Assembly (NCBI GenBank): GCA_018968925.1
Contig: JAGWZI010000004.1
Coordinates: forward strand, 1 to 39,959
Origin: Patescibacteria group bacterium
Lineage (GTDB): Bacteria > Patescibacteriota > Minisyncoccia > Phycocordibacterales > GWA1-40-21
Direction of reading: 5' to 3'
Length of the DNA: 39,959 bases
Below the pieces are notes generated by a model. The model saw nothing but the letters and a program-made list of their open reading frames with translations. It was not told the DNA's origin and did not search any database. Below, piece by piece: positions 32,918 to 39,840 of the stretch. Position 1 is the stretch's first letter. Each line of letters begins with the position of its first letter. Both the position numbers and the translations under genes were made by a program.

Positions 32918-33379
32918 ATGGAACGGAAGATGTCCTGGCACGCGCTTGAGTACAAGCAGAAAGAAAAGACCGCCGACTGGTATTGGGCGGTCGGCATCAT
33001 CGCCCTCTGTCTCGTCGTCATCGCCATCATCTCGGGCGACGGGCTTTTCGCCGTCTTCATCATCCTTGCCGTCGCCATCCTCATCGCATTTTCCGTCCGC
33101 GAGCCGAAGCTCGTGCCGATCACGCTCGACGAACGCGGCGTCACGGTCGGCACAGACGCGTATCCCTTCGCCACACTCCATGAATTCTGGGTCGATATCA
33201 GCGAGCCCGAGAACGAAAAGATCCTCCTGCGGTCGAAAAAATCGTTCATTCCGCTCGTCGTCATCCCGATTACGGACCGCGATCATTTGGCGGTACGCGA
33301 ATTTCTGCTCAAACATCTGCCGGAAAAAGAACTGCGCGAGCCGCTCGGCCGGAAAGTGATGGAAAAGCTGGGATTCTAG
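32918..33379 (+). CDS. Conserved membrane protein with two-helix hairpin and PH-like tail
   Basis: This is a 153-residue protein with a short cytoplasmic start (MERKMSWHALEYKQKEKTADW). Two closely spaced helices follow (YWAVGIIALCLVVIAIISGDGLFAVFIILAVAILIAFSV), then a beta-rich domain (PITLDERGVTVGTDAYPFATLHEFWVDISEPENEKILLRSKKSF). The layout resembles bacterial PH-like membrane proteins common in Parcubacteria; the function is unknown. It is divergent from tpiA and monocistronic. Confidence 0.7.
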   Translation: MERKMSWHALEYKQKEKTADWYWAVGIIALCLVVIAIISGDGLFAVFIILAVAILIAFSVREPKLVPITLDERGVTVGTDAYPFATLHEFWVDISEPENEKILLRSKKSFIPLVVIPITDRDHLAVREFLLKHLPEKELREPLGRKVMEKLGF

Positions 33380-33421
33380 CTTTTTCCCGATTCTCGTGAT
33401 ACATTTGCCGCGTTCGCTTCC

Positions 33422-33493
33422 GCCCTCATCGTTCAATGGATAGGACGCAAGATTGCGGATCTTGCGATGTAGGTTCGATTCCTACTGAGGGCA
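33422..33493 (+). tRNA. tRNA-Arg (GCG)
   Basis: Acceptor GCCCTCA/TGAGGGC, D-arm with AATGGATAGG (A20), anticodon stem CAAGA/TCTTG with loop TTGCGGA, hence anticodon GCG, and T-loop GGTTCGATTCC. It reads CGC/CGU with G34 instead of the A34 (inosine) usual in bacteria. CCA is not encoded. Confidence 0.93.
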
Positions 33494-33496
33494 CAA

Positions 33497-33525
33497 AAAG
33501 AAAACGCGGATCATTCCGCGTTTTT
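33497..33525. terminator. Terminator between tRNA-Arg(GCG) and rpsT
   Basis: AAAACGCGGA/TCCGCGTTTT with a four-base loop and A/T-runs on both sides. It ends the tRNA transcript on the plus strand and rpsT on the minus strand. Confidence 0.88.
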
Positions 33526-33545
33526 CCTTTTCCATTTTTCTTTTT

Positions 33546-33818
33546 TTATTTCTTCCCCTTTACCGAGTTGACGAGCCGGGCGAGTTTTGACTTCGCGCGG
33601 GCGGCGGTGTTCTTTTTCCAGAATTTGACCTTGACCGCCTTGTCGATCGCCTGATAGGCCTGCGGGAGCGCCGCGGCGGCGTCTTTCGCCTTGCCTTCTT
33701 TGACGAGCTTTTTGATGAGACGGGTTTCGCGGTCGATCGCGGTCTCGCGTTTCGCGTTGAAAATGCCTTTGCGGCGCGCGACGCGGAGGGCTTTTTTCGC
33801 GGATGATGTGATTGGCAT
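33546..33818 (-). CDS. rpsT: 30S ribosomal protein bS20
   Basis: This is a 90-residue S20. It has the helical basic pattern PITSSAKKALRVARRKGIFN, DRETRLIKKLVKEGKAKDAAAALPQAYQAIDKAVK and WKKNTAARAKSKLARLVNSVKGKK. It binds 16S helices 9 and 44 and assembles early. It is a single-gene unit; TGC-TAGCGT lies six bases before ATG, and no Shine-Dalgarno sequence is present. Confidence 0.95.
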   Translation of the reverse strand: MPITSSAKKALRVARRKGIFNAKRETAIDRETRLIKKLVKEGKAKDAAAALPQAYQAIDKAVKVKFWKKNTAARAKSKLARLVNSVKGKK

Positions 33819-33830
33819 GTCGATACGCTA
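33819..33830 (-). promoter_or_regulatory. Leaderless extended -10 of rpsT
   Basis: On the minus strand, TGC-TAGCGT (hexamer 33825-33830), six bases, then ATG at 33818. Confidence 0.6.
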
Positions 33831-33859
33831 GCACAATCTTTTCTTTTTTACAACCGCGA

Positions 33860-33887
33860 TTGACTTTTTCCGAATCGGTATTAGTCT
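33860..33887 (+). promoter_or_regulatory. Promoter of the 103-aa gene
   Basis: TTGACT (33860-33865), a 16-base spacer and TAGTCT (33882-33887). A GGAGG Shine-Dalgarno sequence follows at 33918-33922. Confidence 0.55.
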
Positions 33888-33928
33888 TTCAAACAGAATG
33901 TATCGAAAGAAACCTGCGGAGGTGTTTT

Positions 33929-34240
33929 GTGAGCGAGCAACTGCTAAAACAAATAAGAAAGATATTGAATTCATCTTTCTGGTTGTCAAGTTTGACCGCC
34001 GATACCGCGTATCGACGCATTCATGATGATCACGATGGAACATGGAAAGGGCATCTATCCGTCTTGATCGATCATCATGGCGATGCATACATCAGCACAG
34101 AGGGGTTGCCTTTACGATTTCGGCCGCCTTTCTCCGGAGGAGGTGTAAGTCCGCGAGTGAGAACTGCTCTCGTTATTCTCGCGGAAGCGATACGGCTTGA
34201 TAACGAAGAACGGCCGCTTGAACCGCCGAAAAAATTGTGA
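33929..34240 (+). CDS. Hypothetical protein with Shine-Dalgarno-led GTG start
   Basis: This is a 103-residue protein that I do not recognise. It starts at GTG six bases after GGAGG, with SEQLLKQIRKILNSSFWLSS at the N-terminus. A histidine-rich middle (HDDHDGTWKGHLSVLIDHHGD) follows, then PLRFRPPFSGGGVSPRVRTALVILAEAIRLDNEERP, ending in PPKKL. It has no signal or membrane segment. The strong terminator and own promoter make it an independent unit. Composition is close to the surroundings. Confidence 0.6.
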   Translation: MSEQLLKQIRKILNSSFWLSSLTADTAYRRIHDDHDGTWKGHLSVLIDHHGDAYISTEGLPLRFRPPFSGGGVSPRVRTALVILAEAIRLDNEERPLEPPKKL

Positions 34241-34247
34241 GGAATCG

Positions 34248-34281
34248 AACGCCTTTTCCTGGATGTGAAAAGGCGTTTTTT
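34248..34281 (+). terminator. Terminator of the 103-aa gene
   Basis: AACGCCTTTTC/GAAAAGGCGTT stem followed by a T-run. It lies seven bases after the stop and just before the ruvA -10. Confidence 0.88.
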
Positions 34282-34295
34282 GTATGGAGATATGC

Positions 34296-34307
34296 TAAAA
34301 TAAACTC
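34296..34307 (+). promoter_or_regulatory. Leaderless extended -10 of ruvA
   Basis: TGC-TAAAAT (hexamer 34296-34301), six bases, then ATG at 34308. Confidence 0.65.
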
Positions 34308-34871
34308 ATGATTGCGAAACTCGAGGGTATTGTGTGGGACGCCAACCCGAAATTCCTCACGGTCGGCGTCGGCGGCGTCGGTTTCAAAGTGTACGCGACG
34401 AATGAAACGAAATCCGTGGCACAAAAAGGCGCGAACATTTCGCTCTTCACACACCTCGCCGTGCGCGAAGACGCGCTCGACCTGTACGGTTTCCTTTCGG
34501 AAGAAGAGCTCGATCTCTTCGAGCTCCTCATCGGCGTCTCGGGCATCGGCCCGAAGACGGCACTCGGCGTCCTTTCCGCAAGCTCGCCTGTCGCCATCAG
34601 GACTGCGGTCGCAAGCGGCGAGACCGCGCATCTCACGAAAGTCTCCGGCATCGGCAAAAAGATCGCCGACAAGATCGTCCTCGAATTGAAAGACAAGATC
34701 GGCGCAAGCGGAAGCGGCGAAGCGCTTTCCGGCGACATCGACGCGATCGAGGCCTTGCAGTCGCTCGGTTATTCGCACGCCGACGCGCGCGACGCGCTTA
34801 AAAAAATATCGAAAGAAATCGCGAAAACCGGCGATCGCGTGAAAGCGGCGCTGAAAATTCTCGGAAAGTAA
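34308..34871 (+). CDS. ruvA: Holliday junction DNA helicase subunit RuvA
   Basis: This is a 187-residue RuvA. The N-terminal OB domain is MIAKLEGIVWDANPKFLTVGVGGVGFKVY and LYGFLSEEELDLFELLIGVSGIGPKTAL. The double helix-hairpin-helix region includes LTKVSGIGKKIADKIVLELKDKI, and the C-terminal RuvB-binding domain includes DAIEALQSLGYSHADARDALKKI. The RuvA tetramer clamps Holliday junctions for RuvB. ruvB and ruvC are not adjacent, and it is a single-gene unit ending in repeat-bearing terminator B. Confidence 0.95.
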   Translation: MIAKLEGIVWDANPKFLTVGVGGVGFKVYATNETKSVAQKGANISLFTHLAVREDALDLYGFLSEEELDLFELLIGVSGIGPKTALGVLSASSPVAIRTAVASGETAHLTKVSGIGKKIADKIVLELKDKIGASGSGEALSGDIDAIEALQSLGYSHADARDALKKISKEIAKTGDRVKAALKILGK

Positions 34872-34942
34872 ATCGGCGGACAAATCATTTTTGCTGACCA
34901 GACCTGGCCCCGCCCCGCAAAAATAACTTGTCCGCCGATTTT
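34871..34942. terminator. Terminator carrying repeat copy B
   Basis: The outer stem AATCGGCGGACAA (34871-34883) / TTGTCCGCCGATT (34928-34940) is followed by TTGATTG. It lies between ruvA and the convergent 167-aa gene. The apex holds the repeat element. Confidence 0.8.
34884..34924 (+). repeat. Short palindromic element, copy B
   Basis: ATCATTTTTGC, a 22-nt loop starting TGACCAGACC and GCAAAAAT. It has the same inner arms and 20 of 22 loop bases as copy A (28697-28741), on the opposite strand. The outer stems of the two copies are unrelated in sequence. Confidence 0.75.
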
Positions 34943-34947
34943 GATTG

Positions 34948-35451
34948 TTATCGGATCCAGGAAACGACGCACGTCTGCGGCGCCGTCGGCGTCACCGGAT
35001 AATACGTGCCGTTCACTGCGGCGCAGGCTGCCTGGTTCGCGCCGACGATCTCGCACTCCGTGCCCGTCCATGTGCCGCCGACATTTCCGCAATTGCCGGC
35101 ATTCGCCTGCGTCGGCTGCGCCATATATGCCGGATACGGAACCGGATAATTGGGCGCGGAATACGCCGATCCGTTCGGATTGTTTATCGGACGGCCGCTC
35201 TGATCGTAATAAATGATGCCGTTGCCGCTCGGCTGATAATTCGCGCCGGACGGCTCTGAAGAATAGTCCTGCGACAGCGACGGCAAATTGACCGTCTGGT
35301 CGCCCTGCTGATTCGCCGAATTCGTCGTGAAATTCCCCGCCTTGAACGCATTCCAGAACGCGACGAGAAACCCGAGGAGAATGATGATGCCGATGAAGCC
35401 GAGAAACGGATTGCCTCCCGAGCTTCCCTTGCTGTCTTTTTTGTCCGCCAT
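34948..35451 (-). CDS. Single-pass surface protein with Tyr/Pro/Asn-rich linker
   Basis: This is a 167-residue protein. After a short polar N-terminus comes one membrane helix (PFLGFIGIIILLGFLVAFWNAF, about 15-36). A low-complexity outer stretch follows (SSEPSGANYQPSGNG, PVPYPAYMAQP), then a small C-terminal domain with four cysteines (GNCGNVGGTWTGTECEIVG, AACAAVNGTYYPV, QTCVVSW) that probably forms two disulfides. It is likely anchored with its C-terminus outside. Function unknown. Its -10 lies inside the mutM 3' end. Confidence 0.65.
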   Translation of the reverse strand: MADKKDSKGSSGGNPFLGFIGIIILLGFLVAFWNAFKAGNFTTNSANQQGDQTVNLPSLSQDYSSEPSGANYQPSGNGIIYYDQSGRPINNPNGSAYSAPNYPVPYPAYMAQPTQANAGNCGNVGGTWTGTECEIVGANQAACAAVNGTYYPVTPTAPQTCVVSWIR

Positions 35452-35463
35452 GCTTCAATTATA
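35452..35463 (-). promoter_or_regulatory. Leaderless -10 embedded in the mutM 3' end
   Basis: On the minus strand, TATAAT (35458-35463), formed by the last two sense codons (TAT AAT) of mutM, six bases, then ATG at 35451. The mutM stop codon lies inside the spacer. Confidence 0.65.
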
Positions 35464-36363
35464 TACCTCCTGGTGTTTCGGGCAAAAGTGCGCGCTCCGG
35501 CCGCCGACGAGGATCCGTTTGATGATGCCGCCGTCGCGCTTCGGGCACGGCTTGCCCGTCTGCCGGTACGCCTTGTGGATATTCTGATAGCCGCCCTTTT
35601 TTCCGAGAGGATTGCGGTAATCCGACTGCGAATCGCCGCCGACGGCGAGCGACTCTCGCAAGATGACGCCGATGTTCTTGTACAGCTCGCGCAATTTCCT
35701 TTCGGGAATTTTCCCCGTGCGCGAGAGCGGATGAATGCCGCTCCGCCAGAGGATCTCGTCCGAATAAATGTTGCCGATGCCGGAAATGATTTCCTGGTCC
35801 ATCAAGACGGTTTTCACCTTCCCGTGCGGTTTCCGCGCCAGGCATTTCTTGAACACGGCATAGGTGAAATGTTTCTCGAGAGGTTCGGGACCGAGCTTCG
35901 CGATATCGTCGGCGGCATCGAGCGTCTTCGTATCAAGGACGGCGACTTTCGCGAATTTGCGCATGTCCGAGAGGACGAGCGTCGTCCCGCCCGACAGTGA
36001 AAACGCGAGATGGATGAAACCGTTGAACGGATCGTCAAGCGCCGTGCCGTGCGGAGGAATCCATTTCCCGCCTTTGAAAATATATTTTCCGTACAAAAGA
36101 TGTCCGGTCATCTTCATGTGGACGAGGATCGTCTTGTTTCCCGAAACGTCGATGAGAACGTTTTTCGCCCGTCGCCGCGCGCCGAGGATCCTTTTTCCGA
36201 TGGTTTCCTTCTTGAAATATGAAAAATAATTCTTGTCCTTTATGTTCTGCTTGCCCGTATGGAATGCGGAACCGTAATCCGTCCAGACGTCGCGTATCGT
36301 CCGGCCGGTGACCGTTTTCTGCAAAATGCTGACCGTCGTCTGGACTTCTGGCAGTTCCGGCAT
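35455..36363 (-). CDS. mutM: Formamidopyrimidine-DNA glycosylase with altered zinc finger
   Basis: This is a 302-residue Fpg/MutM. The catalytic Pro2 and Glu3 (MPELPEVQT) are present, as are the helix-two-turn-helix (MDQEIISGIGNIYSDEILWRSGIHP) and Lys in LVHMKMTGHL. It removes 8-oxoguanine and cleaves the abasic site. The C-terminal zinc finger, normally CxxC-x16-CxxC, reads CPKRD...FCPKH, so the second Cys is Arg and the fourth is His, while the conserved ILVGGRSAHF arginine is kept. A TAGAAT -10 lies six bases before ATG. Confidence 0.93.
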   Translation of the reverse strand: MPELPEVQTTVSILQKTVTGRTIRDVWTDYGSAFHTGKQNIKDKNYFSYFKKETIGKRILGARRRAKNVLIDVSGNKTILVHMKMTGHLLYGKYIFKGGKWIPPHGTALDDPFNGFIHLAFSLSGGTTLVLSDMRKFAKVAVLDTKTLDAADDIAKLGPEPLEKHFTYAVFKKCLARKPHGKVKTVLMDQEIISGIGNIYSDEILWRSGIHPLSRTGKIPERKLRELYKNIGVILRESLAVGGDSQSDYRNPLGKKGGYQNIHKAYRQTGKPCPKRDGGIIKRILVGGRSAHFCPKHQEVYN

Positions 36364-36375
36364 GGTGAAATTCTA
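36364..36375 (-). promoter_or_regulatory. Leaderless -10 of mutM
   Basis: On the minus strand, TAGAAT (36370-36375), six bases, then ATG at 36363. No TGn extension. Confidence 0.6.
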
Positions 36376-36425
36376 AGGAAAAACGGCCCGAAATGCAAAA
36401 GCTTCCCTTCCGCGGGCCGGTGGCG

Positions 36426-36437
36426 TATAATTGCGGC
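36426..36437 (+). promoter_or_regulatory. Leaderless -10 of the DoxX gene
   Basis: A perfect TATAAT (36426-36431), six bases, then ATG at 36438. Confidence 0.7.
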
Positions 36438-36845
36438 ATGCTACTCAACGTCTTCCCCGGTCTTTTGACCTACGGCATCATCGCGCCGCTCATCCTGCGG
36501 ATCGTCCTCGGTCTGATCGCCATCGACCTCGGCTTCCTCAAGCTCGGCAAGGAGCGCCGCGAATGGCGCGAGCTTTTCGATACGATCCATTTCCGTCCGT
36601 CGCACGTCTTCGTGAAACTTCTCGCCCTTATCGAGATCGTCGGCGGCATCATGCTCATTCTCGGCGCATACACGCAGATCGTGGCGATCGTCTTCGCCAT
36701 CGCCTTCTTCTCGGAATCCGTCGTCGAGTACCGCGAGGAAAGCCTGGAGAAACGAAATTTCCCGTTCTACATGCTTCTGCTTGCCATCTCGCTTGCACTC
36801 GTCTTTCTCGGTGCCGGCGCGTTCGCGCTCGACTCGATGCTCTAA
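36438..36845 (+). CDS. DoxX family membrane protein
   Basis: This is a 135-residue protein with four helices: LTYGIIAPLILRIVLGLIAIDLGFLKLG, a polar loop EWRELFDTIHFRP, then VKLLALIEIVGGIMLILGAYTQIVAIVFAIAFF and a last helix (LLLAISLALVFLGAGAFALD). This matches the DoxX/SURF4-like superfamily, whose members are linked to redox or terminal oxidase functions in other bacteria; the role here is unknown. The ATG at 36438 was chosen over one 15 codons upstream because of the TATAAT spacing. Confidence 0.85.
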   Translation: MLLNVFPGLLTYGIIAPLILRIVLGLIAIDLGFLKLGKERREWRELFDTIHFRPSHVFVKLLALIEIVGGIMLILGAYTQIVAIVFAIAFFSESVVEYREESLEKRNFPFYMLLLAISLALVFLGAGAFALDSML

Positions 36846-36855
36846 GCAACCATAC

Positions 36856-36887
36856 AAAAGGGCGGCCGCGAAGCGGCCGCCCTTTTT
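36856..36887. terminator. Bidirectional terminator after the DoxX gene
   Basis: AAAA, GGGCGGCCGC, a three-base loop, GCGGCCGCCC and TTTTT. The arms are identical to those of the terminator at 11896-11928. Confidence 0.9.
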
Positions 36888-36894
36888 CTTTTTC

Positions 36895-37116
36895 CTACAT
36901 CTTCTTCATGTCGTTGCAGCACTTGCAGCCGCCCCTCATGAGCTTTTTCAAGCCCCAAAGGATGAGCAGGATCGGCCAGAGGATGTTGAACCAGTTGCCG
37001 AGCGCCACGCCGAGCGATTGGAGCAGGAAGAGCACGCCGACTGCGACGATCACGAGAGGAAAAATCTTGTGATGCGGGCAGGTGCACATCTTGCCTTCGC
37101 CGTTTTGCATTTCCAT
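36895..37116 (-). CDS. Small Cys-rich two-helix membrane protein
   Basis: This is a 73-residue protein with an N-terminal MCTCPHHK, two hydrophobic segments (IFPLVIVAVGVLFLLQSLG and WFNILWPILLILWGLKKLM) and a C-terminal MRGGCKCCNDMKKM. The paired Cys/His clusters at both ends lie on the same side of the membrane and could bind a metal. The hydrophobic core resembles the LiaF/DUF5668-type transmembrane pair. A TGG-TATAAT element (37166-37171) gives a leader of about 44 nt; TATTAC six bases before ATG is an alternative. Confidence 0.7.
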   Translation of the reverse strand: MEMQNGEGKMCTCPHHKIFPLVIVAVGVLFLLQSLGVALGNWFNILWPILLILWGLKKLMRGGCKCCNDMKKM

Positions 37117-37165
37117 ACGCTTGTAATATTGGATATATAAAGGATAAGAATATCGACCTGTCGCC

Positions 37166-37174
37166 ATTATACCA
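37166..37174 (-). promoter_or_regulatory. Extended -10 of the Cys-rich membrane protein gene
   Basis: On the minus strand, TGG-TATAAT, directly after the terminator of the upstream 59-aa gene. Confidence 0.6.
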
Positions 37175-37180
37175 CGCAAA

Positions 37181-37209
37181 ATAAAAGCCCGGGTATTCCA
37201 CCCGGGCTT
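37181..37209 (-). terminator. Terminator of the 59-aa gene
   Basis: AAGCCCGGGT/ACCCGGGCTT with a five-base loop. On the minus strand it is followed by TTATTTT. It lies 12 bases after the stop codon at 37222. Confidence 0.88.
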
Positions 37210-37221
37210 ACCGCTATCGCT

Positions 37222-37401
37222 TCAGGACGCTTTTGTTTCCTGGCGTGCCTCCAACACGTGCTCGCGATAATTCGACGTCTCGCTCCAACGACCCTTTTCC
37301 CCTCTTTCTGGGTGCTGGGGCGAGATATAACAGACGCCGCCTCCTTTAGGAATTCTTCGATCCGGGTCCGGCAATTTCTTTCCGGGAATCTCCACATTCA
37401 T
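37222..37401 (-). CDS. 59-residue hypothetical protein
   Basis: This is a polar protein starting MNVEIPGKKLPDPDRRIPKG, followed by a GGVCYISPQHPERGEKGRW region and ending in VLEARQETKAS. It has no membrane segment and no recognised family. The case for a real gene is its context: a near-consensus promoter (37457-37484), a GGGAG eleven bases before ATG, and a strong terminator 12 bases after the stop. Forms extended upstream would run into the promoter. Confidence 0.55.
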   Translation of the reverse strand: MNVEIPGKKLPDPDRRIPKGGGVCYISPQHPERGEKGRWSETSNYREHVLEARQETKAS

Positions 37402-37456
37402 ATTTTCTGTCTCCCAAAATATGAGTTGAACCTTCGAAGACCTCCTTCCGGATACA

Positions 37457-37484
37457 ATTATAAACCGCTTATTTCCGCCGTCAA
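37457..37484 (-). promoter_or_regulatory. Promoter of the 59-aa gene
   Basis: On the minus strand, TTGACG (37479-37484), a 16-base spacer and TATAAT (37457-37462). The leader is about 50 nt and contains GGAGG and GGGAG. Confidence 0.75.
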
Positions 37485-37497
37485 ACACTGCATAGGT

Positions 37498-39840
37498 CTA
37501 TGCCGCCGACTTGCGCGCATATGACAGTTTCACCCCTTCCGAAACCTGCATCCAGAAAAACGCCCAGACCCAAATCACGGCGACCCAGAACAGCGGCGCG
37601 GCGGCCATGAACCAGCCGAAGAGCGCGCAGAGCGTGGCGAGAATCTGGGTGATCGTCGTCGCGAGAATGACGGGACGGCTCGGCAAGAAGCGCCACCACG
37701 GTTTTTCGGTATGCGCGACATAGATGAGCATGTGCCCGCCGATCGTGAGCTTCAGGAAGAAGAGCGTTTCGACGACCGGAAGCGGCAGATGGAACACGCT
37801 CGTGGCAAGAAAGAACATCAGGAGACTGTTGACGACGCCGATGAGACCGAAGAGACTGCTCAAGGTGAAACGACGAGCAACATTGATCGATGACGGGCTG
37901 TTCGCCGCGGCAACGCGATTGAACGCGAGCGAGATGATCGGCAAATCGTTGAGGAACGCGATCAGGATGAGCTCGACCGGGGTCAACGGGTACGCGCCGT
38001 AAATGACGCCGAGCACGGCGATCGTCACGATGAGGCGCAGGCTTTCCGAAATGCGATAGACCGAATAGCTGTAGAGACGGGCGAAGATCTTGCGCGCTTC
38101 GATGATGGCCGTCTCGATAACGGCAATGCCCGGAGTCAGAAGAACGATATCCGCCGCGCTTTTGAGCGCGTCGACAGCATTCGAGACGGCGATGCCGACG
38201 TCGGCGATCTTGATCGCCGGCAGATCGTTCACGCCGTCGCCCGTGACGGCGACTTCGAAGTCGCGCTTGGCGGCTTCGACGAGCTTCAATTTGTCTTCCG
38301 GCAGGATCTCGGCAAACACGTCCTTGTCGCCCCACCACGGCGCGCCGATGACGGACAGGTCCGCCGCATCGAGATCCTTTTTTGAAACGACGCCGTCCGG
38401 CAGGCCGAGCTTGTTCGCGATGCGTTCGCTCACCGCCACGCTGTCGCCCGTGAGTATCTTCACGCCGATGCCGTTTTCTTTCAAGAACTGAACAACATTC
38501 GGCGCGTCGTCGAAGAGCGAATCGGACAGGAGAATGAGCCCGAGGAATTGCATGCGCTCTTCTTTGTCGCCTGCTGCTTCCGCGACCGCCAGGCTCCGGT
38601 AGCCGTTTTTTGCGGATTCGTCCGCATCGTGCCGCACGTCCGCCGCGAACGGTGCGGCCGCACCAGAGAGGCCGAGAACCGTTTCGACCGCACCGACCGT
38701 CACGCACGAGCGCGCGCCGCGTTCATCGGTAAGAACCGCCGTACTGCGCTTGCGTTCCGAATCGCCGGGAATGATCCGGACAACGGACCTGTCGTTCCTG
38801 ATGCCGAGTTCGTTGCACTTGCCGACGATCGCCTGGTTCAGCGGATTCTTCTCCTGGCTCGCCGTCGCGAGCGCAAGCCGCAAGAGATCCGCGTCGGAAT
38901 GACGGTCATCATAGCGGATGATCTTCTCGACGGTGATCGCATTTTTTGTCAGCGTGCCGGTCTTGTCGGACAGGAGCAGGTTGACGTTCGCGAGGTTTTC
39001 AAGGGCGGACAGACGCCGGACGATCGTCTCGCGCTTCGACAGTTCGAGCACGCCGAAGCCGATGATAAGGCTCATGACGGTCGGCAGGCTGATGGGAATG
39101 CCGGCGATGACGAGTGCGAGATCGAGCGTCAGAACCTCGAGAAACGGCGCATGTTGTCCGATGAGAATGGCCGAAAGGATGATAACGGCAATAAGGCTGA
39201 GAACGGACAGGAATTTCGAGATGCGCAGGATGTCTTCCTCGAGCAAACTGCGGCGGCGGACGTTTTCGACGAGCGTCATGGTCTTGCCGAAATTCGTCCG
39301 GGCGCCCGTCGCGGTCACTCGGGCGACGGCGAAACCGGTCGTGATGAACGAACCGGAATACAGCGGGTCGCCGAGGTGTTTCTCTTTCGGCAAGCTCTCG
39401 CCGGTCAGCTGCGATTCGTTCGCCGTAACGTTTTCCCCTTCGACGATCGCCGCGTCCGCCGGCACGATCGCGCCGACATCGAGACGGATCGCGTCGTCCG
39501 GCACAAGATCGCCCGCCGGGATCCATGCCCACGCTCCGTCGCGGAGCGTCTTCACTTCGACGGAAAGCTTCTTTTCCAGTTTTTTCACTGCGTCGTCCGC
39601 CTTTCGTTCCTGCCAGAAGCTTACGAAAAAGTTGAGCAATGCGAGAACGAGAATGAAATAGAAATCAAAGACATTGCCGGCCGCAAGCGAGAGGAACGCC
39701 GCGGCAAAAAGCATGAGCGCGATCGGCGAAACGAGCCATGACAGGAACTTCAGGAGCGCGCTCCGCTTCTTCTCGGCGATTTCGTTTGGGCCGAATCGTT
39801 TGAGATTTTCTTTCGCTTGTGCCGCCGTCAAACCTTGCAT
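37498..39840 (-). CDS. P-type ATPase, proton-pump-like (type III)
   Basis: This is a 780-residue cation-transporting P-type ATPase. It has the A-domain TGES (146-149), phosphorylation site DKTGT (Asp292), a P-domain hinge TGDGVND (533-539) and about ten membrane helices. M4 reads IAGIPISLPTVMS, and the C-terminal helices with PWWRFLPSRPVILATTITQILATLCALFGW resemble plasma-membrane H+-ATPases (PMA1 type) rather than Ca2+ or heavy-metal pumps; no heavy-metal domains or CPC motif are present. It probably builds or regulates the membrane potential or pH. The start MQGLTAAQAK lies six bases after TATACT; an upstream extension would run into tRNA-Lys. Confidence 0.9.
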   Translation of the reverse strand: MQGLTAAQAKENLKRFGPNEIAEKKRSALLKFLSWLVSPIALMLFAAAFLSLAAGNVFDFYFILVLALLNFFVSFWQERKADDAVKKLEKKLSVEVKTLRDGAWAWIPAGDLVPDDAIRLDVGAIVPADAAIVEGENVTANESQLTGESLPKEKHLGDPLYSGSFITTGFAVARVTATGARTNFGKTMTLVENVRRRSLLEEDILRISKFLSVLSLIAVIILSAILIGQHAPFLEVLTLDLALVIAGIPISLPTVMSLIIGFGVLELSKRETIVRRLSALENLANVNLLLSDKTGTLTKNAITVEKIIRYDDRHSDADLLRLALATASQEKNPLNQAIVGKCNELGIRNDRSVVRIIPGDSERKRSTAVLTDERGARSCVTVGAVETVLGLSGAAAPFAADVRHDADESAKNGYRSLAVAEAAGDKEERMQFLGLILLSDSLFDDAPNVVQFLKENGIGVKILTGDSVAVSERIANKLGLPDGVVSKKDLDAADLSVIGAPWWGDKDVFAEILPEDKLKLVEAAKRDFEVAVTGDGVNDLPAIKIADVGIAVSNAVDALKSAADIVLLTPGIAVIETAIIEARKIFARLYSYSVYRISESLRLIVTIAVLGVIYGAYPLTPVELILIAFLNDLPIISLAFNRVAAANSPSSINVARRFTLSSLFGLIGVVNSLLMFFLATSVFHLPLPVVETLFFLKLTIGGHMLIYVAHTEKPWWRFLPSRPVILATTITQILATLCALFGWFMAAAPLFWVAVIWVWAFFWMQVSEGVKLSYARKSAA

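Noticed and set aside
36393-36437. Upstream ATG giving a 150-residue DoxX protein
   Set aside because: The extra 15 residues include the TATAAT element and are polar; the downstream ATG has the standard six-base spacing.
37498-38707. A minus-strand frame overlapping the C-terminal half of the P-type ATPase
   Set aside because: Out-of-frame shadow with Arg-rich translation; the ATPase frame carries all motifs.
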